Below, in pieces: positions 8,078 through 16,503 of a stretch of DNA of 19,270 bases (the stretch's first letter is position 1; each line of letters begins with the position of its first letter). The translations under genes and the position numbers were made by a program. The stretch comes from Legionellales bacterium (GTDB taxonomy: Bacteria > Pseudomonadota > Gammaproteobacteria > Eutrophobiales > Eutrophobiaceae): assembly GCA_002721165.1 (NCBI GenBank), contig PBJS01000022.1, positions 1-19,270 of the forward strand, read 5' to 3'. The notes below the pieces were generated by a model. It did not search any database. It was not told the origin of the DNA and saw only the letters and a program-made list of their open reading frames with translations.

Positions 8078-8824
8078 TTAATTATTTCGGAATTTTTTCC
8101 ATTCCCTTGAAATATCTTTATTAAAATCACGAATAGTTGGATTTGCATCTAAAAATGATAAGATTTTTTGAAGATCATATTTATAGTCGTTAAAGTTTTT
8201 AGCAATCTTATCTATAACTGAATAATCCTCAATTGTATCCAGCTCAATTTCAATATTAGGAAAGTTATAATTTCTCGGAGCCTCTACATTTAACAATCTA
8301 AATATTTCAGGATTTTTTCGTATATAAAGAGTTCCGTGTTCTCTAATACTCGGATCAATAATGCTACTATCAGCTCTTTCTAGCGCCTCTAATGATACAA
8401 CCTCAACTTCCATGCCGGGCGGAAACGTTGTTTTTAAATCATTGCTTACAAAGTCATAATCCTCAATATTATCTTTATACACATTTACAATTTGACTTAT
8501 GATGTTAGGGTCAATGAGCGGGCAATCTCCATATATTATCACTCCGGTATTTGCCTTATATTTCTGAAGAGCTAAAACTAAACGTTCAAGCACATTATCC
8601 TCTGGCCCTCTAAAACATAACATTTTCTCTTTCTTGCATAACTCTTCTATTGAATCATCTTGCTTATTATTAGAAGTTGCAATTATTACATCATCAATGG
8701 AATTTGAGGCTAAAACACGTTTATATGTATATTCTATTGCGGGTATATTATTGATTTTTAGTAATGCTTTGCCTGGCAACCTGTTCGATCCCATGCGTGA
8801 TAATATAACTGCAATAGTTTTCAT
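8078..8824 (-). CDS. SpsF-like cytidylyltransferase
   Basis: A 248-residue nucleotidyltransferase of the NeuA/KdsB superfamily, SpsF branch (spore coat polysaccharide protein SpsF and relatives). The N-terminal ILSRMGSNRLPGKAL at residues 7-21 is the nucleotide-binding signature. RGPEDNVLERL at 72-82 and IIYGDCPLIDP at 96-106 are typical of this branch, and FPPGMEVEVVS at 134-144 and IREHGTLYI at 160-168 follow. It is expected to make a CMP- or other NDP-activated sugar or polyol in the cytoplasm. The product is unknown because SpsF-type enzymes are poorly characterised. Its ATG overlaps the TGA stop of the upstream 499-residue gene (ATGA), so the two are probably translationally coupled. That overlap suggests the two proteins work together, one making a donor and the other using it. 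Confidence 0.85.
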   Translation of the reverse strand: MKTIAVILSRMGSNRLPGKALLKINNIPAIEYTYKRVLASNSIDDVIIATSNNKQDDSIEELCKKEKMLCFRGPEDNVLERLVLALQKYKANTGVIIYGDCPLIDPNIISQIVNVYKDNIEDYDFVSNDLKTTFPPGMEVEVVSLEALERADSSIIDPSIREHGTLYIRKNPEIFRLLNVEAPRNYNFPNIEIELDTIEDYSVIDKIAKNFNDYKYDLQKILSFLDANPTIRDFNKDISREWKKFRNN

Positions 8825-10320
8825 CCTAAATAATTATTGATTATATAATGTAGTAATTTTTTTTCTCTATTTTCTCTGTCTTCATTTAGCGAATATGACT
8901 TAGTTACAGTATGGTCAATATCCATTTGCATCAGTTGTTTTACTATTTCATCGTATGAAATATCGAATTTATCTGTTACATCGAAAGTCAATGCTCTTTT
9001 TTTAATCGCTTCATAAGCTTCCTTTTCAATATTTTGTATGCCAATATTAAAATAAATGATTGGTTTATTCGTAGCAGCAGCATAACAAAAAGCTGTACTT
9101 ATATAATCAAAAACAAATACATCAACATCATCTATTATATCAAGGAATTTTTTTGATATATATTTATCATGAACAGTCTCGAATAAATAAAGATATTTTT
9201 CTTTAGGATGTCCTTTGATGAATAACTTATTGTCAAAAATTTCCAATAATTTTTTTTGCCATTGAAGATATTCATAATCAGAACAATCTTGATAGGGCCC
9301 ATACCTATGTCGTGTACCTCTTAAACTCGTAGGGAAATAAAATATTTTATTGGAGTGAAAGTTATGATGATTACTTTTACTCTTATTATATATTTTATTA
9401 ATAGTGGGGCTAGAACCTGATATATAATTAGATCTTTTTTCTCCTGGATAACTAAATAAATAATTATCAACATTATCAGAATAGCAATTACCATAGCCTA
9501 AATAAGCTGACGAATACAATTGTTCTCCAATACCAAATATTGGGTTATCTAATAACCCAAATGATTCTCCATGTGCGATATTTATAACTGGTATATTATT
9601 TTGTAAAGCGCATGCACCGACAAATCTATTAATCAATTCTGCGCCTGAACCACACACAAATAAATTCAAATTATCGAGCCTTGGATGATCTTTTTCTTTA
9701 ACTATTGCTCTCACACGCTTTTCTAACAAATTTACATAAATATCCGCATCTAATGGTAGCTCGCTATTATCAGATATTTTATCTATGCAGCACTGAAGTC
9801 CTTTAATTTGCTCAGTTATAGCCGGAATTGATGGCTCCCACTGTAATTCATTTATCCAGGAAACATTAAACCTATGCTTATAAGAGTTTGCTACTAAAAA
9901 TTTTTCATAGTCGAACCTCGTAAAACATGAATTAAAATTCTTTTTTGATATAACATTACTCAATAACGACAATATCTTTCTTTTAAATACTCCTTCAGAC
10001 AAACCTAATTCTACTCCAAAAATCTTAGTCTCAATATCAACACCATTAATCAAATCACCGTAGCCAATATGTGGCCAACCAGGTAAATTTTCTTTTAATT
10101 TAGGATGATCTATAACAATGCCATGCTGTATTTCTCTATGCCTTAAAGTGCTCCCTGTTAACAATCTTAATATATCGACAAAAAATATACCTGTAAGATT
10201 TACTTCAAGAGGGTACGAATTTAATGACTCTTCAAAGTACTTATATAACTGATTGTATATTTCAAGACATACTTTATTATCAGTTTTAATTAAATTTACA
10301 GCGCCCAATGTTATATCCAA
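8821..10320 (-). CDS. Large GT-B-like protein with HPK motif (499 aa)
   Basis: A 499-residue protein of unassigned family. The C-terminal third has the features of GT-B transferases of the CDP-glycerol glycerophosphotransferase and bacterial sialyltransferase kind: INIAHGESFG at 247-255, FYFPTSLRGTRHRYGP at 327-342, LFIKGHPKEK at 366-375 with the HP motif, and VFVFDYISTAFCYAAATNKP at 401-420 leading into IIYFN. No signal peptide or membrane segment is evident, so it is probably cytoplasmic or peripheral. The start is uncertain: the frame opens after a TAA and offers TTG at 10320 and another TTG at 10308, neither with a strong ribosome site. It follows the PtmF-like gene by 16 bp and overlaps the SpsF-like gene by 4 bp, which suggests it uses that enzyme's product. 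The donor and acceptor are unknown. Confidence 0.75.
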   Translation of the reverse strand: MDITLGAVNLIKTDNKVCLEIYNQLYKYFEESLNSYPLEVNLTGIFFVDILRLLTGSTLRHREIQHGIVIDHPKLKENLPGWPHIGYGDLINGVDIETKIFGVELGLSEGVFKRKILSLLSNVISKKNFNSCFTRFDYEKFLVANSYKHRFNVSWINELQWEPSIPAITEQIKGLQCCIDKISDNSELPLDADIYVNLLEKRVRAIVKEKDHPRLDNLNLFVCGSGAELINRFVGACALQNNIPVINIAHGESFGLLDNPIFGIGEQLYSSAYLGYGNCYSDNVDNYLFSYPGEKRSNYISGSSPTINKIYNKSKSNHHNFHSNKIFYFPTSLRGTRHRYGPYQDCSDYEYLQWQKKLLEIFDNKLFIKGHPKEKYLYLFETVHDKYISKKFLDIIDDVDVFVFDYISTAFCYAAATNKPIIYFNIGIQNIEKEAYEAIKKRALTFDVTDKFDISYDEIVKQLMQMDIDHTVTKSYSLNEDRENREKKLLHYIINNYLG

Positions 10321-10336
10321 AAATTTATTTTTTTAG

Positions 10337-11326
10337 TTATACTTTTTTGTTGGATTTTTCAAATCCTGATAATACAATTTTTAAAGAATCTAAACCTTTC
10401 CATATATCATATTCATGATGCATAATATTTTTATCGTAATATTGAAAAAAAACTTCAAGCATATTTAAATAACTTTGATCATTATAATCAATAGAGTCAT
10501 CTGGTTTTTTATTTAAATTATTATTTTCACTTTCGAGTAACAAGTTATTATTAATCAAATCATATTTAATCCAACCATCCGTGCCATTTATTGTCCCGCT
10601 TCTAATTGATTTCTTTTGCAAGAAATCCATATGAATTTGACTAACAACACCATTTATATGTTGCATCATAAAGTCGGAGTTTGAATCAACATCAATATTC
10701 ATTTTTTTATTTTTTCGTATATATGCATACGTATCTTCAACTTCCCCAAACCAGGTTAATGCTAAATTTATTTCATGTATTAGTGTTAATGAAGCGCCGC
10801 CACCCAAATCTTTTCTTACTGCATAACTATTGTGATAATCTTCATAAGGGTGCCATTTTTCTATACACTGCCCAGTTGTTGCTTGGTAATTAACTACGTC
10901 GCCAATATCACCGTTTGAAATTAATTTGCCTATTTCTATGATTAACGGATGAAATTCAATATTAAACCCCATAAATGTGACGACTTTATATTTCTCAACG
11001 AGTTTTAATAAAGTTGATACTCCATCCAAATTATGTGAGAGAGGCTTTTCAATAAATAACCCTTTAATATGTGGAATTATTTTTTTAGCAGTCTCTATGT
11101 GTAGGCTTGTTGGGTTAGTAATAAAAGCAATATCTGGTTTCTTTTTTATCAGATCACTCCAGCTATATACCTCTTCAACCTGAATATTAGTTGGCAAATC
11201 CTGCGTAAATCCTTTTCTTGTTCTCAGACAATAAATCTCTGTAACACCTAAAGTTTTCAAATTCCTTATATGTCTTTTTCCTATAGAGCCACATCCGATA
11301 ATTACTACTCTTTTCATTAGTTTCAT
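10337..11326 (-). CDS. ptmF: Gfo/Idh/MocA-family oxidoreductase, PtmF-like
   Basis: A 329-residue NAD(P)-dependent oxidoreductase. The Rossmann motif IIGCGSIGKRH is at residues 9-19, TNPTSLH at 70-76, the family hallmark FIEKPLSHN at 91-99, and GGGASLTLIHEINLALTWFG at 175-194 carries the conserved His of the active-site helix. The C-terminal domain is an open-faced beta sheet by position. PtmF (Cj1330) of C. jejuni belongs to the same family and sits beside PtmE, as here, in the legionaminic-acid route. The substrate here is inferred. I chose the ATG at 11326, six bases after the PtmE-like stop. A TTG directly before it and an ATG at 11317 are also possible, and no ribosome site settles the matter. 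Confidence 0.82.
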   Translation of the reverse strand: MKLMKRVVIIGCGSIGKRHIRNLKTLGVTEIYCLRTRKGFTQDLPTNIQVEEVYSWSDLIKKKPDIAFITNPTSLHIETAKKIIPHIKGLFIEKPLSHNLDGVSTLLKLVEKYKVVTFMGFNIEFHPLIIEIGKLISNGDIGDVVNYQATTGQCIEKWHPYEDYHNSYAVRKDLGGGASLTLIHEINLALTWFGEVEDTYAYIRKNKKMNIDVDSNSDFMMQHINGVVSQIHMDFLQKKSIRSGTINGTDGWIKYDLINNNLLLESENNNLNKKPDDSIDYNDQSYLNMLEVFFQYYDKNIMHHEYDIWKGLDSLKIVLSGFEKSNKKV

Positions 11327-11332
11327 CAAATA

Positions 11333-12385
11333 CTAATAGGTGCTTATATCTATAACTGCTTTTTTATAACTATCCATTGTTCCAACATCTATCCAGTATT
11401 CATGTATTGGAAAAACTTTAATATTTTTTTTATTTTCCGTTAATTTATTAAGAATGTCCGGTATATTATTTGGCCTGTTTTTTTCAAGATATCCAATGAT
11501 TTCTGGATTAAAAACATATATTCCGGCATTAACAAATAATTCTTGGCTTGGTTTTTCTAATATATTTTTAAAATTATGTTCGTCAACATCAACAACACCA
11601 TAAGGTATCTGAAAATCATATTGTCGTACGCACATTGTGGCAAAAGCATCAGAATTGCGATGAAATTCTATAAGATGGTCAAAATTTACACGGGTTAAAA
11701 TGTCTCCATTCATTAAGATTATTGGATGTTCTGTATTTTCCGGAAAAAGACTTAGTGAACCTACTGTACCTAGCGGTGTGTCTTCTTTGATATATTTAAT
11801 AGTAATTCCCCATTTGCTACCATCACCGAAATAATCAACAAATTTCTCAGGCATGTAATGGAGTGATATATAAAACTTATAAAATCCATGTGCCATAAAA
11901 TTTTCTAAAATATTTTCTAAAATTGGTTTATCTCCAATTTCTAACATAGGTTTTGGAGTATCTTTCGTCAATTTCTCTAGCCTCGTCCCGTATCCTCCAG
12001 CCATTAGAAATACCCAATTTTCACGTGTTTTTTCTTTCATAAGATGTTGTGTGGTTTCAATACCGCATACTTTTCCCTCGATATCAACTATTGGAATAGA
12101 AAACATATTATTATCATTTAATATTTTTAATATTTTCTGATTCTTTTCTCCTTTTATAACGGTCAATGGGTTTTTATTAATAACTCTATCTAAATTTTGG
12201 TCTAGATTCGCACCATTTAATATTCCTCTTCTTATATCTCCATCTGTAATAACACCTATTAGTTCTATATTCTTATTAACTATTATAACTATTCTCAGGC
12301 TCGTCTTATTTAGATTGCCTATTGCATCCCTTATAGTGTCACTTTTACTGAGACATGCTTCTTTCCAATTAATATTATTATTCAT
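11333..12385 (-). CDS. ptmE: CBS-domain nucleotidyltransferase, PtmE-like
   Basis: A 350-residue fusion. Two CBS domains cover residues about 1-118 (IGVITDGDIRRGIL at 43-56, then SIPIVDIEGKVCGI at 96-109), followed by a sugar-1-phosphate nucleotidyltransferase. Its signature FLMAGGYGTRL spans 126-136 with PKPMLEI at 144-150, LMNGDIL at 224-230 is the metal-binding turn, FVNAGIYVF at 284-292 the sugar loop, and YWIDVGTMDSY at 330-340 the end motif. This architecture is that of PtmE (Cj1329), the glucosamine-1-phosphate guanylyltransferase of the C. jejuni legionaminate pathway, which starts the GDP-linked intermediates. The CBS pair may bind an adenine nucleotide and regulate activity. The ATG shares its A with the TGA of the ABC transporter gene (TGATG), so coupling is likely. 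A TTG one codon earlier is a less likely start. Confidence 0.87.
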   Translation of the reverse strand: MNNNINWKEACLSKSDTIRDAIGNLNKTSLRIVIIVNKNIELIGVITDGDIRRGILNGANLDQNLDRVINKNPLTVIKGEKNQKILKILNDNNMFSIPIVDIEGKVCGIETTQHLMKEKTRENWVFLMAGGYGTRLEKLTKDTPKPMLEIGDKPILENILENFMAHGFYKFYISLHYMPEKFVDYFGDGSKWGITIKYIKEDTPLGTVGSLSLFPENTEHPIILMNGDILTRVNFDHLIEFHRNSDAFATMCVRQYDFQIPYGVVDVDEHNFKNILEKPSQELFVNAGIYVFNPEIIGYLEKNRPNNIPDILNKLTENKKNIKVFPIHEYWIDVGTMDSYKKAVIDISTY

Positions 12386-14172
12386 CAATTATCTACTTGT
12401 AGTATTTTTTCAGGAATTCCAGATTCAATTATTTCGCCATCTTCTATTTTATAAATATAATCACAATTTTTTACTGTACTTAATCTGTGCGCTATTACCA
12501 GCATAGTTATTTTTCGTTTCATTCTGTTTATTGAATCAATAACTTCTTTTTCTGTTTCATTATCAAGTGACGATGTTGCCTCATCCATTACAATTATCTG
12601 CCTTTGAAAATAAAATGCCCGGGCTAAAGCTATTCTTTGTCTTTGTCCGCCAGATAAACGCATACCCCTCTCGCCTATAACTGTCTCTATTTTCTCTGGA
12701 AGATTTTCAACGAATGAATCTAGTCTAGACATGCTTAATGATTTTTTTATCATTTCTAAGTTAATTTCACTATCCTCTATCCCCAGCGCTATATTTTTCT
12801 TTATTGTGTCATCTATAAGAAATATTGACTGCGGTATATATGCTGTTAATGACATCCATGACTTTAGATCATTTTTTATAGGAGTATTGTTCGCTAATAT
12901 ATCTCCATTACTTGGATTTAAGAATCCTAACATAATGTCAATTAGTGTAGTTTTGCCTGATCCTGTTTTTCCTATAATCCCAATACATTCGCCTTGCTTA
13001 ATATTTAATGAAATATTTTTTATAGCTTTATCATTAGTACCGGGATATGAAAAATCTATAGATTTTATATTAAGCTCTTCGAACCTTTCAAAAGTATCTT
13101 TATTTTCTTTTATATTTAAATCTCTATCTTTATGGAATTTATCTATTTCTTTGAGATCACTGAGAAGACGCGATGCCGCATAAATACTATTCTTAATTTG
13201 GTTAATCGATCTAACAATCTGATTTATCGAGGGAATAATTCTTAGAGAAGCAGCAACAAAAATTCCAAGAACGGGTAATGCATTTTGGGTATTAGTAGCA
13301 TTTTTTGTTAATAATATTACGAAAAATACGATAAACGTTACCATTGTTAATTCTATTAAATACCTTGGCATAATCTGATAGGCATGAAATCTACTACCCA
13401 TTAAAAATATACGATCTGCATTTTTCTTTATGATTTCGTAAAAATATTTCTTTTTTCCTAAGATACTAATTTCTTTATAGCCATCAAAGGATTGTTGAAT
13501 TCCTTTTATGATATTTTCCTCACCTTCATGAACAGACTTTCCCATAAGATAAAGTTTGTCTTTCAATATAACTATATAAAAAGTTATAAATAATGTGGTA
13601 ATCGCTAATAAAGATAGTACCGCTAAGATATTTGTTGTGCTTAATAAGACTAATATTGCCAAAATTGTTATTATTTCAGCTAGTAATGTCAAAACAGGCA
13701 TTACAATTCCATTAGCAAATACAGAGGTATATCTATATATACACTGAATAATTGAAGCCGTATTAGTGGTTACATGAAAAAGATAGGGTAAGTTCTGATA
13801 GGTTTTCATCAACCTACTTCTTAAATCACATTCTAATCTTAAACTAAATTTTGCAATAAATAGTCGAATAAAATAAGCAGTAATAGCCTTTACTAAAAAA
13901 GTAAAAATAATTATGAGCCCCAGTAATAATATTACATTCTCATTTGTGATTGCTGATAAATTAAAGATATATTCATCAATATAATCCCAAAATATAAATT
14001 GCTTTGCTGCTGAAGGCTCATTCGCAAAGGCAATAAATGGCCCAACCAAGGCTAAGCTAACTATATCTAAAAATCCTGATACCAAAAATAGAATAAATAT
14101 TAAGGATAATTTAATCTTAGATATACCCATCAAATAATAGCTATCTTGAAATAATTTCTTATATTTATTCAT
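12385..14172 (-). CDS. PglK/MsbA-type ABC flippase (fused permease and ATPase)
   Basis: A 595-residue half-transporter with membrane and ATPase domains fused. Membrane helices fall near residues 20-50, 78-105, 155-200 and 270-310. The ATPase shows Walker A IIGKTGSGKTTL at 399-410, the Q-loop IPQSIFLIDDTI at 446-457, the signature LSGGQRQRIALARA at 506-519, Walker B IIVMDEATSSLD at 526-537 and the switch His in IAHRLST at 560-566. All catalytic residues are present. The IPQSIFLIDDTIKKNIALG stretch is close to PglK (WlaB), which flips undecaprenyl-pyrophosphate oligosaccharides for protein glycosylation, while MsbA-like lipid export is the alternative. It is the first gene of its run and would act in the inner membrane on a glycolipid assembled by the downstream enzymes. 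The start has no clear ribosome site. Confidence 0.9.
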   Translation of the reverse strand: MNKYKKLFQDSYYLMGISKIKLSLIFILFLVSGFLDIVSLALVGPFIAFANEPSAAKQFIFWDYIDEYIFNLSAITNENVILLLGLIIIFTFLVKAITAYFIRLFIAKFSLRLECDLRSRLMKTYQNLPYLFHVTTNTASIIQCIYRYTSVFANGIVMPVLTLLAEIITILAILVLLSTTNILAVLSLLAITTLFITFYIVILKDKLYLMGKSVHEGEENIIKGIQQSFDGYKEISILGKKKYFYEIIKKNADRIFLMGSRFHAYQIMPRYLIELTMVTFIVFFVILLTKNATNTQNALPVLGIFVAASLRIIPSINQIVRSINQIKNSIYAASRLLSDLKEIDKFHKDRDLNIKENKDTFERFEELNIKSIDFSYPGTNDKAIKNISLNIKQGECIGIIGKTGSGKTTLIDIMLGFLNPSNGDILANNTPIKNDLKSWMSLTAYIPQSIFLIDDTIKKNIALGIEDSEINLEMIKKSLSMSRLDSFVENLPEKIETVIGERGMRLSGGQRQRIALARAFYFQRQIIVMDEATSSLDNETEKEVIDSINRMKRKITMLVIAHRLSTVKNCDYIYKIEDGEIIESGIPEKILQVDN

Positions 14173-14219
14173 ATATTATTTTATACTCGATATATATTTT
14201 TATTTAATGAATTATAAAT
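14173..14219. promoter_or_regulatory. Divergent spacer, likely promoter region for the ABC transporter run and the HAD gene
   Basis: Only 47 bp separate the divergent ATG codons of the ABC transporter and the HAD phosphatase. The spacer is almost entirely A and T. It holds TATAAA/TATATA-like hexamers on both strands, one of them (TATAAAT) directly before the HAD start. No convincing -35 box or Shine-Dalgarno sequence is visible, so promoters may reach into the coding ends. The location is inferred from gene direction, not from strong motifs. Confidence 0.35.
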
Positions 14220-14873
14220 ATGACGGATAGAAATAATCTTAAAGTTATCTGCTTAGACTTTGATGGTGTAGTCGTAGATTCAAATAGTATAAAAAGTATG
14301 GCCTTCATAGAAATATTTGAGCCATATCAAGATAAAATCTTAGAGATAAAAAAATTTCAAGAAGAAAATGAATCGTTAAGCCGTTTCATTAAGTTTGAGT
14401 ATATTGCAAAAAATATACTTATGTTAGAAATGCCGGAAAAAAAGGTATCTGAATGGCATAAAATGTATAGTGATTTAACAATTGAAAAAGTGTCTAGTTG
14501 TAACGAAGTTAATGGCGCATTAGATTTTATAAACTACTTTAAAAAACTCATGCCAATTTATTTAGTAAGCGCAACGCCTCTTGATGATTTAAATATTATT
14601 ATAAATAAAAGAGGTTACGGTGACCTATTTAAAAAAATTTATGGTTCGCCTCAAAAAAAACAAGATGCTCTTAAAGAAATTATCAATGATGAGCATATTA
14701 ATCATGCTGATATAATTTTTATCGGAGATAGCCAGTCCGATCTTACTGCTGCAAATGATATAAATATCTGTTTTTATGGGTTTAATTCAGGGCGTAAGTT
14801 TGAAAATTTTGTAAGTTACAATAATTTTGAAGCACTTAAGCAAAAGATAAATGAGGATTATTATTTTCATTAA
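14220..14873 (+). CDS. HAD-superfamily phosphatase
   Basis: A 217-residue HAD hydrolase, beta-phosphoglucomutase/phosphoglycolate phosphatase-like subclass with an alpha-helical cap between motifs I and II. Motif I is CLDFDGVVVDS at 11-21 (nucleophile D13, acid/base D15), motif II Ser117 in YLVSATP, motif III Lys in QKKQDALK near 145-152, and motif IV FIGDSQSDL at 167-175 (D170, D174). All catalytic residues are present. It would remove phosphate from a small metabolite, and within this locus a sugar-phosphate or ulosonate-phosphate is the likely substrate (inference). It is the only gene on the plus strand within a run of minus-strand genes. Its last 38 bases are shared, antiparallel, with the 3' end of the neighbouring gene. 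No ribosome site is seen before the ATG. Confidence 0.87.
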   Translation: MTDRNNLKVICLDFDGVVVDSNSIKSMAFIEIFEPYQDKILEIKKFQEENESLSRFIKFEYIAKNILMLEMPEKKVSEWHKMYSDLTIEKVSSCNEVNGALDFINYFKKLMPIYLVSATPLDDLNIIINKRGYGDLFKKIYGSPQKKQDALKEIINDEHINHADIIFIGDSQSDLTAANDINICFYGFNSGRKFENFVSYNNFEALKQKINEDYYFH

Positions 14874-16494
14874 TATCAAGAAGAGGTGACTCATTTATTT
14901 TTCCTCTGATTGATACTAATTTTACCGGTATTCCCAAATATTTTGCTTCTAGTCCAACAGAGCTATATGAAGAAATAACCTCACCAACATAGCATAAAAT
15001 TTTATCTATTTTTTCATTTACTAACTCACAGTTTTTTATATCAGACTTTTCTAACCAAGAAATAATCTCATCCGAATTTGCTTTTGGATGAAGTTTTACT
15101 AAATACTTGTTGTTTTGATGCTTAATAATTTCATCATATACTGATCTCAGTAAAAATAATCCATCATGAAGCCCGCAAGCAATCAATATTTTATTTTTAT
15201 CTACATTATTACGTTTTATAGTATTCAAATATTCTAATCTAAAAATTTTCTCCATTTTATTTACATTTCGATATCCGGAATCTTTATAAATACCAACAGA
15301 CAATTCATCTTCAGCAAGTACCCTATCGGGTATCGGTAGTCTTAGAATATAATCACTCGTGCCGTCATCTGCTTCTCCTTCAGCAAGCGAGTATAGTAAT
15401 TTACGTCTCGATGCTGGACCATGCTGAAATCCAGTTTTTTTAATTTTAGGGAAGTACATATCCAATATGTAAGTAAAAAATCGTCCGAAAGAATATTCAT
15501 GTAAGTAATAAAAAAATTCCTGAATTTTATAGATATCTAAAATTTCCTTTATTGCTTTATTGTATAGAAATAATCTTGGAATTCTTAAAAAAGAAAACAT
15601 TAATTCTTGATATATATATCCAGAAATATTAATACTATTAAATTCATAATTTTCCTTAAAAAGTTTTCTAGCTTTATATAGCAATAAAAATGAAAAAATA
15701 AAGTTTGTTATACACTCTATAACTGACAAATAGCTGTCTATAAATACATAGTTATGTGATTTTTTAGATATTTTACTAATATGATGAAAATATTTACTTA
15801 CAGGTAAATACTGATGAATACCATCGGATACCATACCAACAAGATAAAAGTCACCCTCCTCTAACATTCCACCATATTTTTCTTCTTCAAGATTATTATT
15901 AAGATGTAATGGGTAACGAGTGAGAAATAGTCTTTTAACTCTCTTTGGGTTAGGTTTTTTCTTTATAAAAAATTTTCCAATAAATATACAAAATATTGTA
16001 TTTAAAAAAAATTTAAGCTGGGAGGCAGTCCACCTGAGCCAGGTATAATCATTATCTACAGAATTTATAATACTTATATTTAAATCTTTCTTTAATGATA
16101 AAATAGATTGGATTTGATTTTTATCACAACCAAAAATATATATCTTTTCAATATCATACTTATTAATACATTCACGTAAATATGAAACATGAATTACCAT
16201 TGAATATGTATCAAATCTTTCAGTTCTTTTACCACTAACATCAGCAATAAAATATAACGATAATTTTTTCTGATAAAACAACCCAAGTTTATTAAAAAAA
16301 TTATTTATGGAATAAATAAAATTACAATATTCGCCCTTCAAATCAAGCGCTAAATCATTAAATCTTTCAGTGTCGTCAATACAAAAGGAATTATTGTTAT
16401 AGGCAGTTCCTGTTGAAAGATTATAGATATAATCTACCTGCACATCAGTTAGATGTTTATCGTCGGTGGAATTATATATGTATAAACTAGTCAA
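14836..16494 (-). CDS. Large surface-carbohydrate biosynthesis protein with HPK motif (552 aa)
   Basis: A 552-residue protein of the kind annotated as surface carbohydrate biosynthesis protein in Leptospira-like O-antigen loci. That label comes from overall resemblance and is not proven. Visible marks are YFIADVSGKRTERFD at 81-95, TWLRWTASQLKFFL at 151-164 followed by a hydrophobic stretch to about 177, TGFQHGPASRRK at 354-365, LVKLHPKAN at 465-473, and SSYSSVGLEAKYLGIPV at 508-524. The last two, an HP motif and a Ser-rich loop before a Gly-Ile-Pro-Val strand, match the nucleotide-binding half of GT-B sialyl- and glycerophosphotransferases. A second hydrophobic patch lies near 258-273. The frame opens with TTG directly after a TAG and no ribosome site is visible; a GTG at 16443 is the next candidate. 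It follows the epimerase gene by 9 bp. Confidence 0.75.
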   Translation of the reverse strand: MTSLYIYNSTDDKHLTDVQVDYIYNLSTGTAYNNNSFCIDDTERFNDLALDLKGEYCNFIYSINNFFNKLGLFYQKKLSLYFIADVSGKRTERFDTYSMVIHVSYLRECINKYDIEKIYIFGCDKNQIQSILSLKKDLNISIINSVDNDYTWLRWTASQLKFFLNTIFCIFIGKFFIKKKPNPKRVKRLFLTRYPLHLNNNLEEEKYGGMLEEGDFYLVGMVSDGIHQYLPVSKYFHHISKISKKSHNYVFIDSYLSVIECITNFIFSFLLLYKARKLFKENYEFNSINISGYIYQELMFSFLRIPRLFLYNKAIKEILDIYKIQEFFYYLHEYSFGRFFTYILDMYFPKIKKTGFQHGPASRRKLLYSLAEGEADDGTSDYILRLPIPDRVLAEDELSVGIYKDSGYRNVNKMEKIFRLEYLNTIKRNNVDKNKILIACGLHDGLFLLRSVYDEIIKHQNNKYLVKLHPKANSDEIISWLEKSDIKNCELVNEKIDKILCYVGEVISSYSSVGLEAKYLGIPVKLVSIRGKINESPLLDINENNNPHLSFA

Positions 16495-16503
16495 CTAATT
16501 AAA

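Noticed and set aside
12731..13183. 150-codon open frame on the plus strand
   Set aside because: It lies antisense to the conserved ATPase domain of the ABC transporter, has low-complexity hydrophobic content and no ribosome site. It is a by-product of the coding sequence on the other strand.
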